A DNA stretch of 64,000 bases from Gp6-AA40 sp035647075 (GTDB lineage Bacteria; Acidobacteriota; Vicinamibacteria; Vicinamibacterales; UBA2999). This document shows positions 1 through 8,692 of the stretch, piece by piece (within the stretch, counting starts at the first letter, position 1; every line of letters begins with the position of its first letter). A model generated the notes under the pieces. It searched no databases. It saw nothing but the letters and a program-made list of their open reading frames with translations, and had not been told where the DNA came from. The stretch is from positions 24,983 through 88,982 of the forward strand of contig DASROF010000173.1 in assembly GCA_035647075.1 (NCBI GenBank). Reading direction: 5' to 3'. The translations under genes and the position numbers were made by a program.

Positions 1-1133
1 CAGTCAGGGATCAGGGCGTATGACACCGATGTGAGGACTTCGCACCCGCGGTCTGTGACCAGCACATCGTCTTCAATCCGCACGCCCCCCCATCCGGGAA
101 GGTACGCGCCCGGCTCGATCGTAAAGACCATCCCCGGTTCGAGCGGCACTGGCGCCACGTCGGCGCGCGGCCGCGTCACTCGCGGGTCCTCGTGCACGTC
201 GAGGCCGAGACCGTGGCCCGTGCCGTGGCCAAATGCCTCACCCAGTCCGTGCCCTTCGAGGACGCGGCGGGCTGCGCGGTCCACATCCGTGGTCGCGACG
301 CCCGGCTTCACGGCGTCGATCGCCGCTTGTTGCGCTTCACGCACCGCCTGGTGCACGCGGCGCGCCTCCGCGGACGGCGGTGCCAGTGCTACCGTCCGCG
401 TCAAGTCGCTGCAGTATCCGTCCAAGACGCCGCCAAAGTCCAGCACCACCAGGTCGCCGCGCTCGAGCAGGCGGTCACCCGCTCGATAGTGCGGCAGCGC
501 ACCGTTGGGCCCGGACGCAACGATCGTATCGAACGCCGCCCTTTCGTACCCCGCCTCACGAATTGCCGCTTCGATTCGTGCCGCGATCGCCCGCTCGGTG
601 GCACCGGGTTGTACCGCCTCGAACGCCGCAAGTGCGACCGGCGTGAGCCGGCGTGCGGCGTCGCGCAGCGTGCCGAGCTCTCCGGCGTCTTTCACCATCC
701 GCGCCTGCTCAACCACGCGTTCCGTCGCCCGAAATGCGAGGTCGAGTCGCCGCGCGGCGGCTGTCTTCATCAGCCACTCATGCCGCCCGACGGTGAGATG
801 CGCAGCCTCGAAGCCGACTGTACTGACGCCGAGGTCAGCCAGGCAGTCGAGCAGCGCCTCGTCGTAGCTTGCGGCGACATCCCACACCGTGATGGAGGGG
901 CAGGCAGCTTCCGATTCCTGCAGTGCGCGGATGGCCTCCCGGTAGCGGAAGTCGACGAGCAGGTGCATCGCAGCGCCGGTGGCGACGAGAGTCCCCGCAC
1001 TGCCGACGTGATTGGTGAGATACCGGATGTTGGCCGGGTTCGTGACGATCAACGCGTCGAGGTTGATCGCCTCGATTGCGCGATGAATCCTCGCGTGTCG
1101 GACGCTGAGATCCTGTGATTTCGCCAGAGCCAT
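1..1133 (-). CDS. pepP: Xaa-Pro aminopeptidase (M24 family), C-terminus cut by window edge
   Basis: Metal-dependent aminopeptidase removing residues N-terminal to proline. Reading the complement from an ATG at 1133 gives 377 codons with no stop before the window edge. The N-terminal creatinase-type domain (LIVTNPANIRYLTNHVG near residue 30) leads into a pita-bread fold with the dinuclear metal ligands visible: LVVLDFGG and CSDLTR (two Asp), FGHGTGHGLG (His), TIEPG and RIEDD (two Glu). Only a few C-terminal residues seem to be missing. It lies 34 nt after the PKD lipoprotein gene and probably ends the pilus-operon transcript. The family is clear; the exact substrate is inferred. Confidence 0.9.
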   Translation of the reverse strand, partial: MALAKSQDLSVRHARIHRAIEAINLDALIVTNPANIRYLTNHVGSAGTLVATGAAMHLLVDFRYREAIRALQESEAACPSITVWDVAASYDEALLDCLADLGVSTVGFEAAHLTVGRHEWLMKTAAARRLDLAFRATERVVEQARMVKDAGELGTLRDAARRLTPVALAAFEAVQPGATERAIAARIEAAIREAGYERAAFDTIVASGPNGALPHYRAGDRLLERGDLVVLDFGGVLDGYCSDLTRTVALAPPSAEARRVHQAVREAQQAAIDAVKPGVATTDVDRAARRVLEGHGLGEAFGHGTGHGLGLDVHEDPRVTRPRADVAPVPLEPGMVFTIEPGAYLPGWGGVRIEDDVLVTDRGCEVLTSVSYALIPD

Positions 1134-1167
1134 TGAGGTTCGCGCGGCGCCCCGCGCGCTGGCCGAA

Positions 1168-1902
1168 CTAGGGTCCCGCCGGCGCCGCCGGCGCGGCAAC
1201 AGTCACAGCACGCGTCGTGCTTGAGACCGTTCCCGCATTGTCCGTCACAGTCAGGGTGACTGCATAGGTGTTGGCCGTCACGGCGCTGCGGGTGACAACC
1301 CGTCCGTCAGTAGCGCCTGCGCCCAGTCCGCCAAAGCTCCACTTATACGAGCATACGTCGAGGCAGGCTTTCCCTTCGTCAGTCGTCGGCGACGCATCGA
1401 AGACAATCGAATCCCCTGCGACGGGGGTCTCGGGCCCGATCGTAAAGGATGGTGTCGGCGCCGTCGCGTTCAGTGTTCCCGTCAGCGCAATGGTCAGCGT
1501 TCGAGTCAGTGCGTTGTCCGCATTGCTCCCAAAAGGCGTCGCAAATACGCTGACGCTCTCCGCCGGTGTCGACAAGGCTGGTGCGGTTACGTTGAATGTC
1601 GCTCGGCCATCAGCGCCGGTCACGACATCGACGTGCGAGATGAACCCCGTCGAGGCGCCGACGCTGACGCGCTGACCCGATACCGCTTGCCCCGACTCGT
1701 CGGTCATTGTCACGGTCACAACGGACTGCGCCGCGCCGTTATGCGCCAATCGATCGGGTGAGGCGCTGAGACTGACCTGCTGCGCCGATCCTCCTGGCCC
1801 AATCAACGCGGGCGCTTCCTGCTTGTCCACCGTGCACGCGGCAAGGCTGCCAGCCAGCAGTATTCCGCCCACACGCCACATTCCAGCCGTCCTGATCTGC
1901 AT
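1168..1902 (-). CDS. Lipoprotein with Ig-like (Big_1) and PKD domains
   Basis: Predicted exported lipoprotein of 244 aa. A signal peptide ends in the lipobox-like LAGSLAAC, placing the acylated Cys near residue 23. Residues about 40-125 resemble a bacterial Ig-like (Big_1/invasin) domain (VTVTMTDESGQAVSGQRVSV). Residues about 150-235 resemble a PKD domain (YKWSFGG, YAVTLTVTDNAG). It follows pilQ and another lipoprotein at short spacing in the same direction, so it may be a surface accessory of the pilus or secretin. That role is inferred from position only. Confidence 0.72.
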   Translation of the reverse strand: MQIRTAGMWRVGGILLAGSLAACTVDKQEAPALIGPGGSAQQVSLSASPDRLAHNGAAQSVVTVTMTDESGQAVSGQRVSVGASTGFISHVDVVTGADGRATFNVTAPALSTPAESVSVFATPFGSNADNALTRTLTIALTGTLNATAPTPSFTIGPETPVAGDSIVFDASPTTDEGKACLDVCSYKWSFGGLGAGATDGRVVTRSAVTANTYAVTLTVTDNAGTVSSTTRAVTVAAPAAPAGP

Positions 1903-1911
1903 CGCGTCCTC

Positions 1912-2547
1912 TTACTGGGGATCGCCGAAGTTGCCGAAGTCGACGGTGATCGACCCGGTGGCGCTCACATCGTTGCCGGCCTGATCGTGACCGTAGAACG
2001 TCACGTCGGCGATGGTAGAGATGATGTCGGGGTTGGTCGCCAGGGCGCGCAGCGGTGCTTCCTGTTTCGCCGCATTGCGAACGAGCTGGAATCCACTCGA
2101 CGCACCGTCAGCGCCGACCGTCACGGTCACGGCGGCGTCGAAGGGGTACGGGACGTCGACCCCAGGCGTATTGTGGCCGTCGGTCCGGCGATACACCACA
2201 CGATAACGGGTGACCGTGACTGAGTTCAGCGGAGTTGGCGACGCTGGACTCGCGGGATTGCTGCCTGGGTCCTTCAGGACAAGGAAGAAGGACGCCTCGC
2301 CGATGTCGTTGAAGATTGTCGGGACCTCAACCTGCTGGCCCCCGACCGTCTTCTGCACATTCGTGATGACATCGGACAGGAGCGTCGCACCAAAGTCATC
2401 CGGACTCGCGCCGGAGGCCGCCGACAGCGCGCCGATTGTCAGCTGCACTGGCGAGCGCCCGTCGGTCGCCATGTGGCCACACCCCGCTGAAGCCACGACG
2501 ACCGCGATGGCCGCCGCGACTCTCCAAGACTTGAACGTCGCAGTCAC
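1912..2547 (-). CDS. Hypothetical lipoprotein in the pil operon
   Basis: Protein of 211 aa from a GTG start at 2547 with a purine-rich GGAGAGGGG just upstream. The N-terminus is a signal peptide with the lipobox-like VASAGC. The remainder is probably beta-rich and extracytoplasmic, with no family I recognise. It sits 11 nt after the pilQ stop and 9 nt before the PKD lipoprotein gene. A lipoprotein directly after the secretin could be a pilotin-like or surface partner, but nothing in the sequence proves it. Confidence 0.65.
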   Translation of the reverse strand: MTATFKSWRVAAAIAVVVASAGCGHMATDGRSPVQLTIGALSAASGASPDDFGATLLSDVITNVQKTVGGQQVEVPTIFNDIGEASFFLVLKDPGSNPASPASPTPLNSVTVTRYRVVYRRTDGHNTPGVDVPYPFDAAVTVTVGADGASSGFQLVRNAAKQEAPLRALATNPDIISTIADVTFYGHDQAGNDVSATGSITVDFGNFGDPQ

Positions 2548-2558
2548 AGTCCCCTCTC

Positions 2559-4739
2559 CTACGCGATGATTCGCGGCGTGATGAAGATGAGCAGCTCGCG
2601 GCTCTCGTCCGTCATCTCGTCTCGCTTGAACAGCCAGCCAAGGACCGGCACCTTGCTGAGTCCGGGCGTCCGCGATTGCGTGGCCTGCTCGGTGCTGAGG
2701 AAGATGCCGCCAATGACCGTCGTGTCGCCGTTGGCCACCCGAACCTGCGTATTTGCGCGCTGAGTGTTGATTGGCGGGTTCCTGTCGATCGCGCGCGAGA
2801 AATCGGGCGATCCGTTTTCAACCACGATGCGCATGATCACGGTGTTGGCGGATGTGATCTGCGGCAGGACCCGCAGAATCAGCGCGGCGTCCTTCCAGGT
2901 GACCGTCGTCGTGTTGTTAGCGACGGTCTGAATCGGGATCTGAACGCCCTGCATGATCTCGGCTTCGATGTTGTTCTGCGTGGCCACGCGCGGGGTGGAC
3001 AGAATGCGTCCCTTGCCCGAGCGTTCGAGGGCCGAGAGAACGACGTCGAGATTGACGGCTCCGTTAATCGATCCAAGGGCGAGCCCGATCGCCGACGTGG
3101 GACTCGCCACGCCCAGGTTCACGACCGATCCGACCGCGTCTGGCCCCTGAAGGCTCCCCTGCCGCCCTGAGATGGTTCCCTGGTTCGGGAATGCCAGTCC
3201 GGTCGTGTTGCCCAGCTCCGGCGCCACACGTCCTGTGATGCCCCATTGCACGCCGAGCGCCCGCGAAAACTCGCGGCTGGTCTGGACGATCCGTGCCTCG
3301 ATCTCGACCTGCGGCTGCGGCACGTCGACCGTGTTGATCAGGTCGCTCGCGCGCTGCAGCCGATCGACCAGGTCCGTGATGATGACCATGTTGGTTCGCT
3401 CATCGACCTGAATGCTTCCGCGAGGAGAGAGGACGGTGTCCTTGATCAGAACCGCCACGTCCTTTGCGGTCGCATAGCTGAGGGTTCGATTGAACGGCCT
3501 CAACTCGCCGGCGAGGGCGCGCTCGTCTTCGACTTTCCGGCGGGCGGCCTCTTCTTCAGCGAGAACGGCCAGCGGAGCGATCCTGACAACGGAACCCTTC
3601 TGGACGTAGCCGAGTCCGTTGCCGCTGGCGATGAGGTCGAACGCTTCGTCCCACGGGACGTCCGTCAGATTGGTCGTGACCGTGCCCTGAACTCTTGGAT
3701 CGATCCAGATGTTGATGCCGCCCTCTTTGGCGAGCGTAGCCAGTACGGAGCGCAAGTCCGCGTTGTCGAAGTCGAGGCTGACCGGCGCGCCGGTGAACTG
3801 GCGTGCCTGCGGGACCGGGACATTCTGTGCTCCCTGCTGCGGTGCGGCGACAGGTGGCGCCGGTGCGGCCTGCGCCGCGGCAAACGCGGGTGCCGGCTCG
3901 CCTTTGAGTGCGGCGATCGGGTCTGCCGCCGGTTCATCAAACACCACTGACAGGTCGTTGCCGTCGGCCGATGGCTCGAGCCGGTACGTCGTCGAGCGCG
4001 ACAGCTCCATCGTTACCTGCGTGCCGAACGGAGCGGTGGGGCTCAACGCAATCCGCACGCGTGAGACCGGTCCCTGACCGACAGCGGTCACCGGCGCGAC
4101 AGCGGACGTCGCGTTCGGAAGCGTCAATACCAGACGACGCGGTCCGTCCTTGGGTTCCTGAATGCCCGAAGCCACAAGCGGCGCGGTCCCGCGCAGCATC
4201 ACTGCTGTTGCAGTGCCGCGCTGAACGACGCGCAGGTCGCGAATGGTCGGCGTGAATGTGGTCGTGTCCAGCGTCGGTCCGGCAGCAGTACCGCCTGCCC
4301 CGAGCGCGGGCGAGGCGTCCACACGGTCGGCTTCGACGAAGATGACGTTTCTCGAGCTGCGAATGCGGGGCCGGCTCGGCTGGTGGAACGTGATGCGAAC
4401 GCGAGCAACGGCAGTGCCGTCTGGTCCGATCCCGTTTTCGACCGTCACTGCGTCGATCGGGTGACGCTGATCAACCTTTACATTGCCGGTGGTTCCGCTG
4501 GCCACAACATCGCGCAGCTCGACGACGGTGGTGCGCGCATCGATCTGCGACGCGACGTACGGAACCGGATCCGAGGCTTCAATGGTCAGCAGACCCGTCT
4601 TGGTGTCGAGTCGCGACGTTACTTTCTTGAGCGTAGCGCTTGTTCCGTGTGAACTCTCGGTGCGGGTTCCAGCGACACCCAGCGGTGACAGGACGAACGC
4701 CGTGATGCACAGTGCAAATAGGAGGGAATGTCGGTACAT
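2559..4739 (-). CDS. pilQ: Type IV pilus secretin PilQ
   Basis: Outer-membrane secretin forming the channel through which the type IV pilus passes; 726 aa, the usual size. A signal peptide is followed by two AMIN-like beta domains (about 40-130 and 165-265) that in PilQ bind peptidoglycan. Then come an Ala/Pro linker, an STN/N0 domain (DLRSVLATLAKEGGINIWID, about 330-390), an N1 domain, and the secretin core (VEIEARIVQTSREFSRALGV, then GRILSTPRV, ending GLSKVPVLGWLFKRDE). It starts 2 nt after the pilP stop and closes the classical pilM-N-O-P-Q order. Confidence 0.96.
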   Translation of the reverse strand: MYRHSLLFALCITAFVLSPLGVAGTRTESSHGTSATLKKVTSRLDTKTGLLTIEASDPVPYVASQIDARTTVVELRDVVASGTTGNVKVDQRHPIDAVTVENGIGPDGTAVARVRITFHQPSRPRIRSSRNVIFVEADRVDASPALGAGGTAAGPTLDTTTFTPTIRDLRVVQRGTATAVMLRGTAPLVASGIQEPKDGPRRLVLTLPNATSAVAPVTAVGQGPVSRVRIALSPTAPFGTQVTMELSRSTTYRLEPSADGNDLSVVFDEPAADPIAALKGEPAPAFAAAQAAPAPPVAAPQQGAQNVPVPQARQFTGAPVSLDFDNADLRSVLATLAKEGGINIWIDPRVQGTVTTNLTDVPWDEAFDLIASGNGLGYVQKGSVVRIAPLAVLAEEEAARRKVEDERALAGELRPFNRTLSYATAKDVAVLIKDTVLSPRGSIQVDERTNMVIITDLVDRLQRASDLINTVDVPQPQVEIEARIVQTSREFSRALGVQWGITGRVAPELGNTTGLAFPNQGTISGRQGSLQGPDAVGSVVNLGVASPTSAIGLALGSINGAVNLDVVLSALERSGKGRILSTPRVATQNNIEAEIMQGVQIPIQTVANNTTTVTWKDAALILRVLPQITSANTVIMRIVVENGSPDFSRAIDRNPPINTQRANTQVRVANGDTTVIGGIFLSTEQATQSRTPGLSKVPVLGWLFKRDEMTDESRELLIFITPRIIA

Positions 4740-4741
4740 GA

Positions 4742-5233
4742 CTAGCGAGCCTCTAGCGCCGGGCGTAGGAGTTTTCTGACTTCCCGCTTCTTGGCGACTG
4801 ACAGCGGGTCGTTGACGTTCTGCAGCACGACCATCGCGTCTGCAGTGACAGTCTTGACGGTGCCGTCGTACAACTCGTCGCCGGCTCTCAAGGTATAGGT
4901 GCGGTTGTCGGCGCCGCGCACCATCGCGCTCCAGCCGTTGCGGCCCTTGATGACGCCCCGCATCGCGATCTCGTCGACCGAGAGCCCCCCGATGCCAGTA
5001 GGCCTCGCTGTCGCGGAGGTGCCCAATGATTCCGACCCACGACGGGCCAGGCTGACGAACGGATCGCGTCGCCCCGCTGGTTTGTAGTCATAGCCCTGCG
5101 GTTCCAGCGCCGGTACCGCTGTCGCGGGTGTGACCACGGCAGGCTTGACAGGGGCGGGCGCCGGAGCCTGACCGCCCACAGGCGTTGCGGTGAGGAACGC
5201 CGCTCCAATGATTAGAAGCGTGCTGCGCATCAT
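4742..5233 (-). CDS. pilP: Type IV pilus assembly lipoprotein PilP
   Basis: Inner-membrane-anchored periplasmic protein linking the PilN/PilO complex to PilQ; 163 aa. It has an N-terminal signal or anchor, a Pro/Ala-rich stretch, the PilP hallmark GRRDPF near residue 57, and a C-terminal beta domain (LSVDEIAMRGVIKGR, YTLRAGDELYDGTVK). No lipobox Cys is obvious, so it may be anchored by its hydrophobic N-terminus. The start overlaps the pilO stop by 4 nt (ATGA), consistent with translational coupling. Confidence 0.92.
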   Translation of the reverse strand: MMRSTLLIIGAAFLTATPVGGQAPAPAPVKPAVVTPATAVPALEPQGYDYKPAGRRDPFVSLARRGSESLGTSATARPTGIGGLSVDEIAMRGVIKGRNGWSAMVRGADNRTYTLRAGDELYDGTVKTVTADAMVVLQNVNDPLSVAKKREVRKLLRPALEAR

Positions 5234-5838
5234 GCACCGCCCTTCGTCGCGGGGGCCGGTGTTCCGGGCTTCGGTTGTTCAGCCAGAACGAAAGTCGTCG
5301 CCGTCACGTCGATCGTCACCGTCGATCGCGACGTCTGGCTCTCGCGTGCTTTGACCCGCATGTTCCCGACGTTGATGATTCGCGGGAACTTGCTGATGCG
5401 TTCGAGGAACATGCCGAGGTCGTGATACGAACCTTCGAGACGCAACCCGATCGGCCACTCGGTGTGCATCGCTTTCTTGGTCGTTGCGGCCGGAATGAAC
5501 CCAAGGACTCGCAGGTTCGACTCGGTCGCCATCGCGTTGATGCGATTCAGCAGATCCGCCACATCGCGTTCTTCAGGCAGAACGGCGCGAAGACGATCCA
5601 GCTGGAGCTCGAGGGACGCCACTTCCTGGCGAAACTCGGGAAGACGCCGCGCCGTCGTCAGGCCGCGGTTGATTTCGGAGCGCACCTGCGTCAAGGTCGC
5701 CTGACGCGATTCGATGTCTGCCTGTGCGGGCCTGGCGTAGTAGTTCCAGAAAGCGGCCGCAGCGCCAAGGCCGATGGCCACGAACACGCCAACCTGCCCG
5801 TACCACGGCAACTTACTGAGACTGAACTTGATTTCCAT
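5230..5838 (-). CDS. pilO: Type IV pilus inner-membrane alignment protein PilO
   Basis: Bitopic inner-membrane protein that pairs with PilN to align the pilus machine; 202 aa. One transmembrane helix (about 14-32, VGVFVAIGLGAAAAFW) is followed by a coiled coil (about 38-105) and a ferredoxin-like periplasmic domain with the PilO signature region (EGSYHDLGMFLERISKFPRI). The start lies 81 nt after the pilN stop, the only sizeable gap in pilM-Q. Confidence 0.93.
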   Translation of the reverse strand: MEIKFSLSKLPWYGQVGVFVAIGLGAAAAFWNYYARPAQADIESRQATLTQVRSEINRGLTTARRLPEFRQEVASLELQLDRLRAVLPEERDVADLLNRINAMATESNLRVLGFIPAATTKKAMHTEWPIGLRLEGSYHDLGMFLERISKFPRIINVGNMRVKARESQTSRSTVTIDVTATTFVLAEQPKPGTPAPATKGGA

Positions 5839-5919
5839 ATCGTGTTCTCGGTATCGGGGTCGCTGCTGAGCTTCTTTAACGCAGGCCTTGGCGCACTGCT
5901 TCGGCCTATCGCCCCTCCG

Positions 5920-6576
5920 CTAGCGGGCAGCGGCTCCTCCACCGCCACCTCCAGCCGCCGGAACACTGGCCGGGGCTGCGGTACTCGCCTTCAGTGCGTC
6001 TGCCTTGTTCAGCGTGGCGCGGACGGTGAACTTGTAGAGCTCCATCCCCGGTTGCCCCTGTACGCCCTGCACCGCCTCGACCTCCGTGTCCATATCGATC
6101 GGCTTGACCAGCAGATTCGAGCTTCCAAGGTTGGTGACAAAGTCCGCGGTCGCCGCCAGCGTGTTGCTGCGACCCTGGATCGTCAGCGCGTCACCCTTCT
6201 GCTCCAGGTCGGTCAACCACAACAACTCGGGCACGCTTCGGCTGAGGTGATCCAAGAGCTGCACTGGAATCGTCTGGCCGGCCCGGAGCTGTTCGATCAG
6301 TTGCACGCGCTGCTGGAGCTGCGCACGCTGCCCCTCGAACTGCTTCACTTCGGCGAGCACCGACTGCAACTGCTGTTGCTGCTGCTGCGCGGCGACGATG
6401 TCGGCTTCGACCTGCGCCTTGTTCTGCTTGAGCGTCCACCACCACCAGCCCACGCCGGCGAACGACGCAATGAGGATCACGCTGCAGGCAATGGTGAGCT
6501 GCTGCGCCTGGACGGTGAACGTCGGGAGCTTTCGCGTCTTGGGGCGCTCAACACCAAGAAGGTTGATGCGAATCAT
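5920..6576 (-). CDS. pilN: Type IV pilus assembly protein PilN
   Basis: Inner-membrane partner of PilO and PilM; 218 aa. The cytoplasmic N-terminus begins MIRINLLG, the conserved segment that docks into PilM in characterised systems. It is followed by a transmembrane helix (about 30-52), a Gln-rich coiled coil (about 62-95) and a periplasmic domain. The C-terminus is a low-complexity Ala/Gly tail. Start and pilM stop overlap by 4 nt. Confidence 0.94.
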   Translation of the reverse strand: MIRINLLGVERPKTRKLPTFTVQAQQLTIACSVILIASFAGVGWWWWTLKQNKAQVEADIVAAQQQQQQLQSVLAEVKQFEGQRAQLQQRVQLIEQLRAGQTIPVQLLDHLSRSVPELLWLTDLEQKGDALTIQGRSNTLAATADFVTNLGSSNLLVKPIDMDTEVEAVQGVQGQPGMELYKFTVRATLNKADALKASTAAPASVPAAGGGGGGAAAR

Positions 6577-7634
6577 CGGTCGGCCACCTTTCGGAGCGCG
6601 AGACCGACAGCGACCGCGGCTGTCGCGGCATGGTCCGCAGATGGCGCGCCCAGCTTGGCTGGGTCCCAGGCGACCGCCTTGAACGGATCGAACTCCTCCA
6701 CTGGCGTGCCGAACCGCTCTTCGAGCATGTCGCGGAATCCATCGACGCGCGACGCACCGCCGCTGAGAACGATCCGGTCGATGTGATCGGACGCAGCCGT
6801 TGCCTTGAAGAAATCGAATGTCTTCTGAATTTCGAGGAGCACGTTTTCCGTAACCGCCCGCAGGACTGGCTGCGCCTCTTCAAAGGTGGCACCGTCGACG
6901 GGAATGCCCTTCTTCAACTGCTCCGCCGCCTCGAACGGCAGGTCCAGTTCCTTCTGCACCGCCTCTGTGTAGGTATTACCCCCCAGAGAGACGTCGCGGG
7001 CGAACACGGACTGTCCGCCCTGAAGAATGTTGATGTTGATCGCGCTGGCGCCGGCGTTCAGCAGCACGACCACCTGCTTCGGATCGAAGCCGTAGTTGAC
7101 CTCGAACGCGTTCTGCAGCGCGAAGGCGTCGACGTCAACGATGACCGGTGTCCGCCCCGCCTGGGCGATCACGCCGGTGTAGTCGCCGATCTTCTCTTTC
7201 TTGGCTGCGACGAGCAGCACTTCCATGCTGCCGCGCGAATCGGGGCCAGTACCGGCATCGAGGATCTGATAGTCGAGGTTGACGTCCTGGATGTCGAACG
7301 GAATGTACTGTTCGGCCTCCCAGTAGATCGACTCACTGAGCTCCGACTCCGTCATGACCGGCAACGTGATCTTCTTGACGATCACCGCACTGCCTGAGAG
7401 CGACGCGCAGACCTCTTTGCTCTTGAAGCCGCTCTTCTCGAAGATGCGTTTGATCGAGTTCGCAACCGCAGTCGCGTCGATAATGGCGCCGTCGACGATC
7501 GCATCGGCAGGCACCGGCTCAATGCCAAATGCGGCCACACGGTAGTCCTTGTTGGAAGGCTTCAGCTCGACGGCCTTTACTGCGCTGGAGCCAATGTCCA
7601 GTCCGACAACGCTCTTCTGCTTCTTGCGAAACAC
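6573..7634 (-). CDS. pilM: Type IV pilus actin-like ATPase PilM
   Basis: Cytoplasmic actin/FtsA-like ATPase that binds the PilN N-terminus; 353 aa. Nucleotide-fold motifs are visible: VVGLDIGSSAVKAVEL (phosphate 1) and IVLSGGASRVDG (adenosine). EAEQYIPFDIQDVNLDYQIL is typical of PilM. It starts with GTG at 7634, with GAGG about 10 nt upstream, and heads the pil operon, divergent from rplM. A GC-rich hairpin lies in its leader (7658-7675). Confidence 0.95.
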   Translation of the reverse strand: MFRKKQKSVVGLDIGSSAVKAVELKPSNKDYRVAAFGIEPVPADAIVDGAIIDATAVANSIKRIFEKSGFKSKEVCASLSGSAVIVKKITLPVMTESELSESIYWEAEQYIPFDIQDVNLDYQILDAGTGPDSRGSMEVLLVAAKKEKIGDYTGVIAQAGRTPVIVDVDAFALQNAFEVNYGFDPKQVVVLLNAGASAININILQGGQSVFARDVSLGGNTYTEAVQKELDLPFEAAEQLKKGIPVDGATFEEAQPVLRAVTENVLLEIQKTFDFFKATAASDHIDRIVLSGGASRVDGFRDMLEERFGTPVEEFDPFKAVAWDPAKLGAPSADHAATAAVAVGLALRKVADR

Positions 7635-7657
7635 CGTCTACCTCGGAGTCCCCGGGA

Positions 7658-7675
7658 GGGGGTTAGCCATCCCCC
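7658..7675 (-). promoter_or_regulatory. GC hairpin in pilM leader
   Basis: Five G and five C (7658-7662 against 7671-7675) enclose an 8-nt loop in the untranslated leader of pilM, about 24 nt upstream of its GTG. There is no following T-run, so it is not a clear terminator. It could shape translation or transcript stability. It lacks the conserved core of c-di-GMP (GEMM) riboswitches. Confidence 0.3.
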
Positions 7676-7766
7676 GTTATCGGTTGTTCTAATCCGCTAC
7701 ATCACGGATCGGCTTCGGTGGTCCGCAACTCCCGGAAAACGACGGACTTGGGGGTGTCCAGTCTTG

Positions 7767-7795
7767 TTGACTATTCCGACAACCCTCCGTATCAT
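7767..7795 (+). promoter_or_regulatory. Sigma-70 promoter of rplM-rpsI-rpsB
   Basis: TTGACT (7767-7772), a 17-nt spacer and TATCAT (7790-7795) form a near-consensus housekeeping promoter. The expected transcript start is near 7802, giving a leader of about 48 nt before rplM. That leader contains a short hairpin (stem TGGAC/GTCCA, 7812-7827) that could serve in ribosomal-protein feedback, though this is unproven. Confidence 0.75.
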
Positions 7796-7849
7796 TGGGG
7801 TTTGCGGTTCTTGGACAGGTCCGTCCAGAGACCCAGAGGGATCCGTTTG

Positions 7850-8281
7850 ATGCGTACGTTCGTGGCCAGCGCGAAGAGCGCGGACAGCCGGTGGCATGTC
7901 ATCGATGCGAAGGGGCAGGTGCTCGGCCGGGTGGCGACACTGGCGGCCCGGCTACTTCAAGGCAAGCACAAGCCGACCTACACCCCGTTTATCGACACGG
8001 GGGACCATGTGGTCGTGGTCAATGCCGCGTCAGTAAAGCTGACCGGGCAGAAGGAATCTCAGAAGCTGTATCGCCGGCATAGCGGTTTCGAGGGCGGCCT
8101 GCGCGAAGAGCGCGCCGTGGACGTCCGCAAGCGGCAGCCGGTTCGTCTCGTGGAGGAAGCGGTCCGCGGCATGTTGCCGAAGACCAAGATGGGTGATGCG
8201 ATGTATCGAAAGCTGAAGGTGTATTCCGGCGCCGAGCATCCGCACACCGCCCAGCAACCCGCCAAAATCGAGGTCGCGTAA
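7850..8281 (+). CDS. rplM: 50S ribosomal protein L13
   Basis: Early-assembling large-subunit protein, 143 aa (E. coli 142). The start MRTFVASAKSADSRWHVIDA at ATG 7850 matches the family N-terminus and has AGAGGGA upstream. Conserved segments include GRVATLAARLLQGKHK, DTGDHVVVVNA, KLTGQKESQKLYRRHSG, and AVRGMLPKTKMGDAMYRKLK. A longer reading frame extends upstream but would run into the promoter. It is followed by rpsI after 2 nt. Confidence 0.97.
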   Translation: MRTFVASAKSADSRWHVIDAKGQVLGRVATLAARLLQGKHKPTYTPFIDTGDHVVVVNAASVKLTGQKESQKLYRRHSGFEGGLREERAVDVRKRQPVRLVEEAVRGMLPKTKMGDAMYRKLKVYSGAEHPHTAQQPAKIEVA

Positions 8282-8283
8282 CT

Positions 8284-8676
8284 TTGCCGAACACCGAGTA
8301 CTACGGAACAGGCCGCCGGAAAACGTCAGCCGCCCGCGTGTTTCTTCGCCCCGGAACCGGGGCCATCACCATCAACCACCGAGAGTTTGAGAACTTCTTC
8401 CCCACCGACGCACTGCGCGTCCAGGTGAAGCGGCCGCTCCTGGTGACCGAAACCGGTGAGAAGTTCGACATCCTCGCCACCGTCGCCGGCGGCGGAGTGA
8501 ATGGTCAGGCGGGTGCCGTCCGCCTCGGCATCGCGCGCGCGTTGGTCGAATTCAACGGGGAGCTGCGAAAACTGCTGAAGAAGGATGGGCTGTTGACGTC
8601 GGATTCGCGCATCAAGGAACGCAAGAAGTACGGGCTGGCGGGCGCACGCAAGCGCTTCCAGTTCAGTAAACGCTAA
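8284..8676 (+). CDS. rpsI: 30S ribosomal protein S9
   Basis: Small-subunit protein of 130 aa whose C-terminal tail reaches the P-site tRNA. YYGTGRRKTSAARVFLRPG near the start and the terminal GARKRFQFSKR are diagnostic. Translation begins with TTG at 8284, two bases after the rplM stop, with GAGG inside the rplM end. No in-frame ATG lies close enough to preserve the conserved N-terminus, so a TTG start is well supported. Confidence 0.97.
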   Translation: MPNTEYYGTGRRKTSAARVFLRPGTGAITINHREFENFFPTDALRVQVKRPLLVTETGEKFDILATVAGGGVNGQAGAVRLGIARALVEFNGELRKLLKKDGLLTSDSRIKERKKYGLAGARKRFQFSKR

Positions 8677-8692
8677 AAGGAACGGAGGAACT

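Noticed and set aside
192..1118. Large plus-strand frames at 192-1118 and others opposite pil, ribosomal and ffh genes
   Set aside because: They are antisense shadows of clearly conserved genes and show no family features.
7640..7720. Possible c-di-GMP riboswitch before pilM
   Set aside because: A hairpin exists, but none of the conserved GEMM core or tetraloop-receptor sequence is present.
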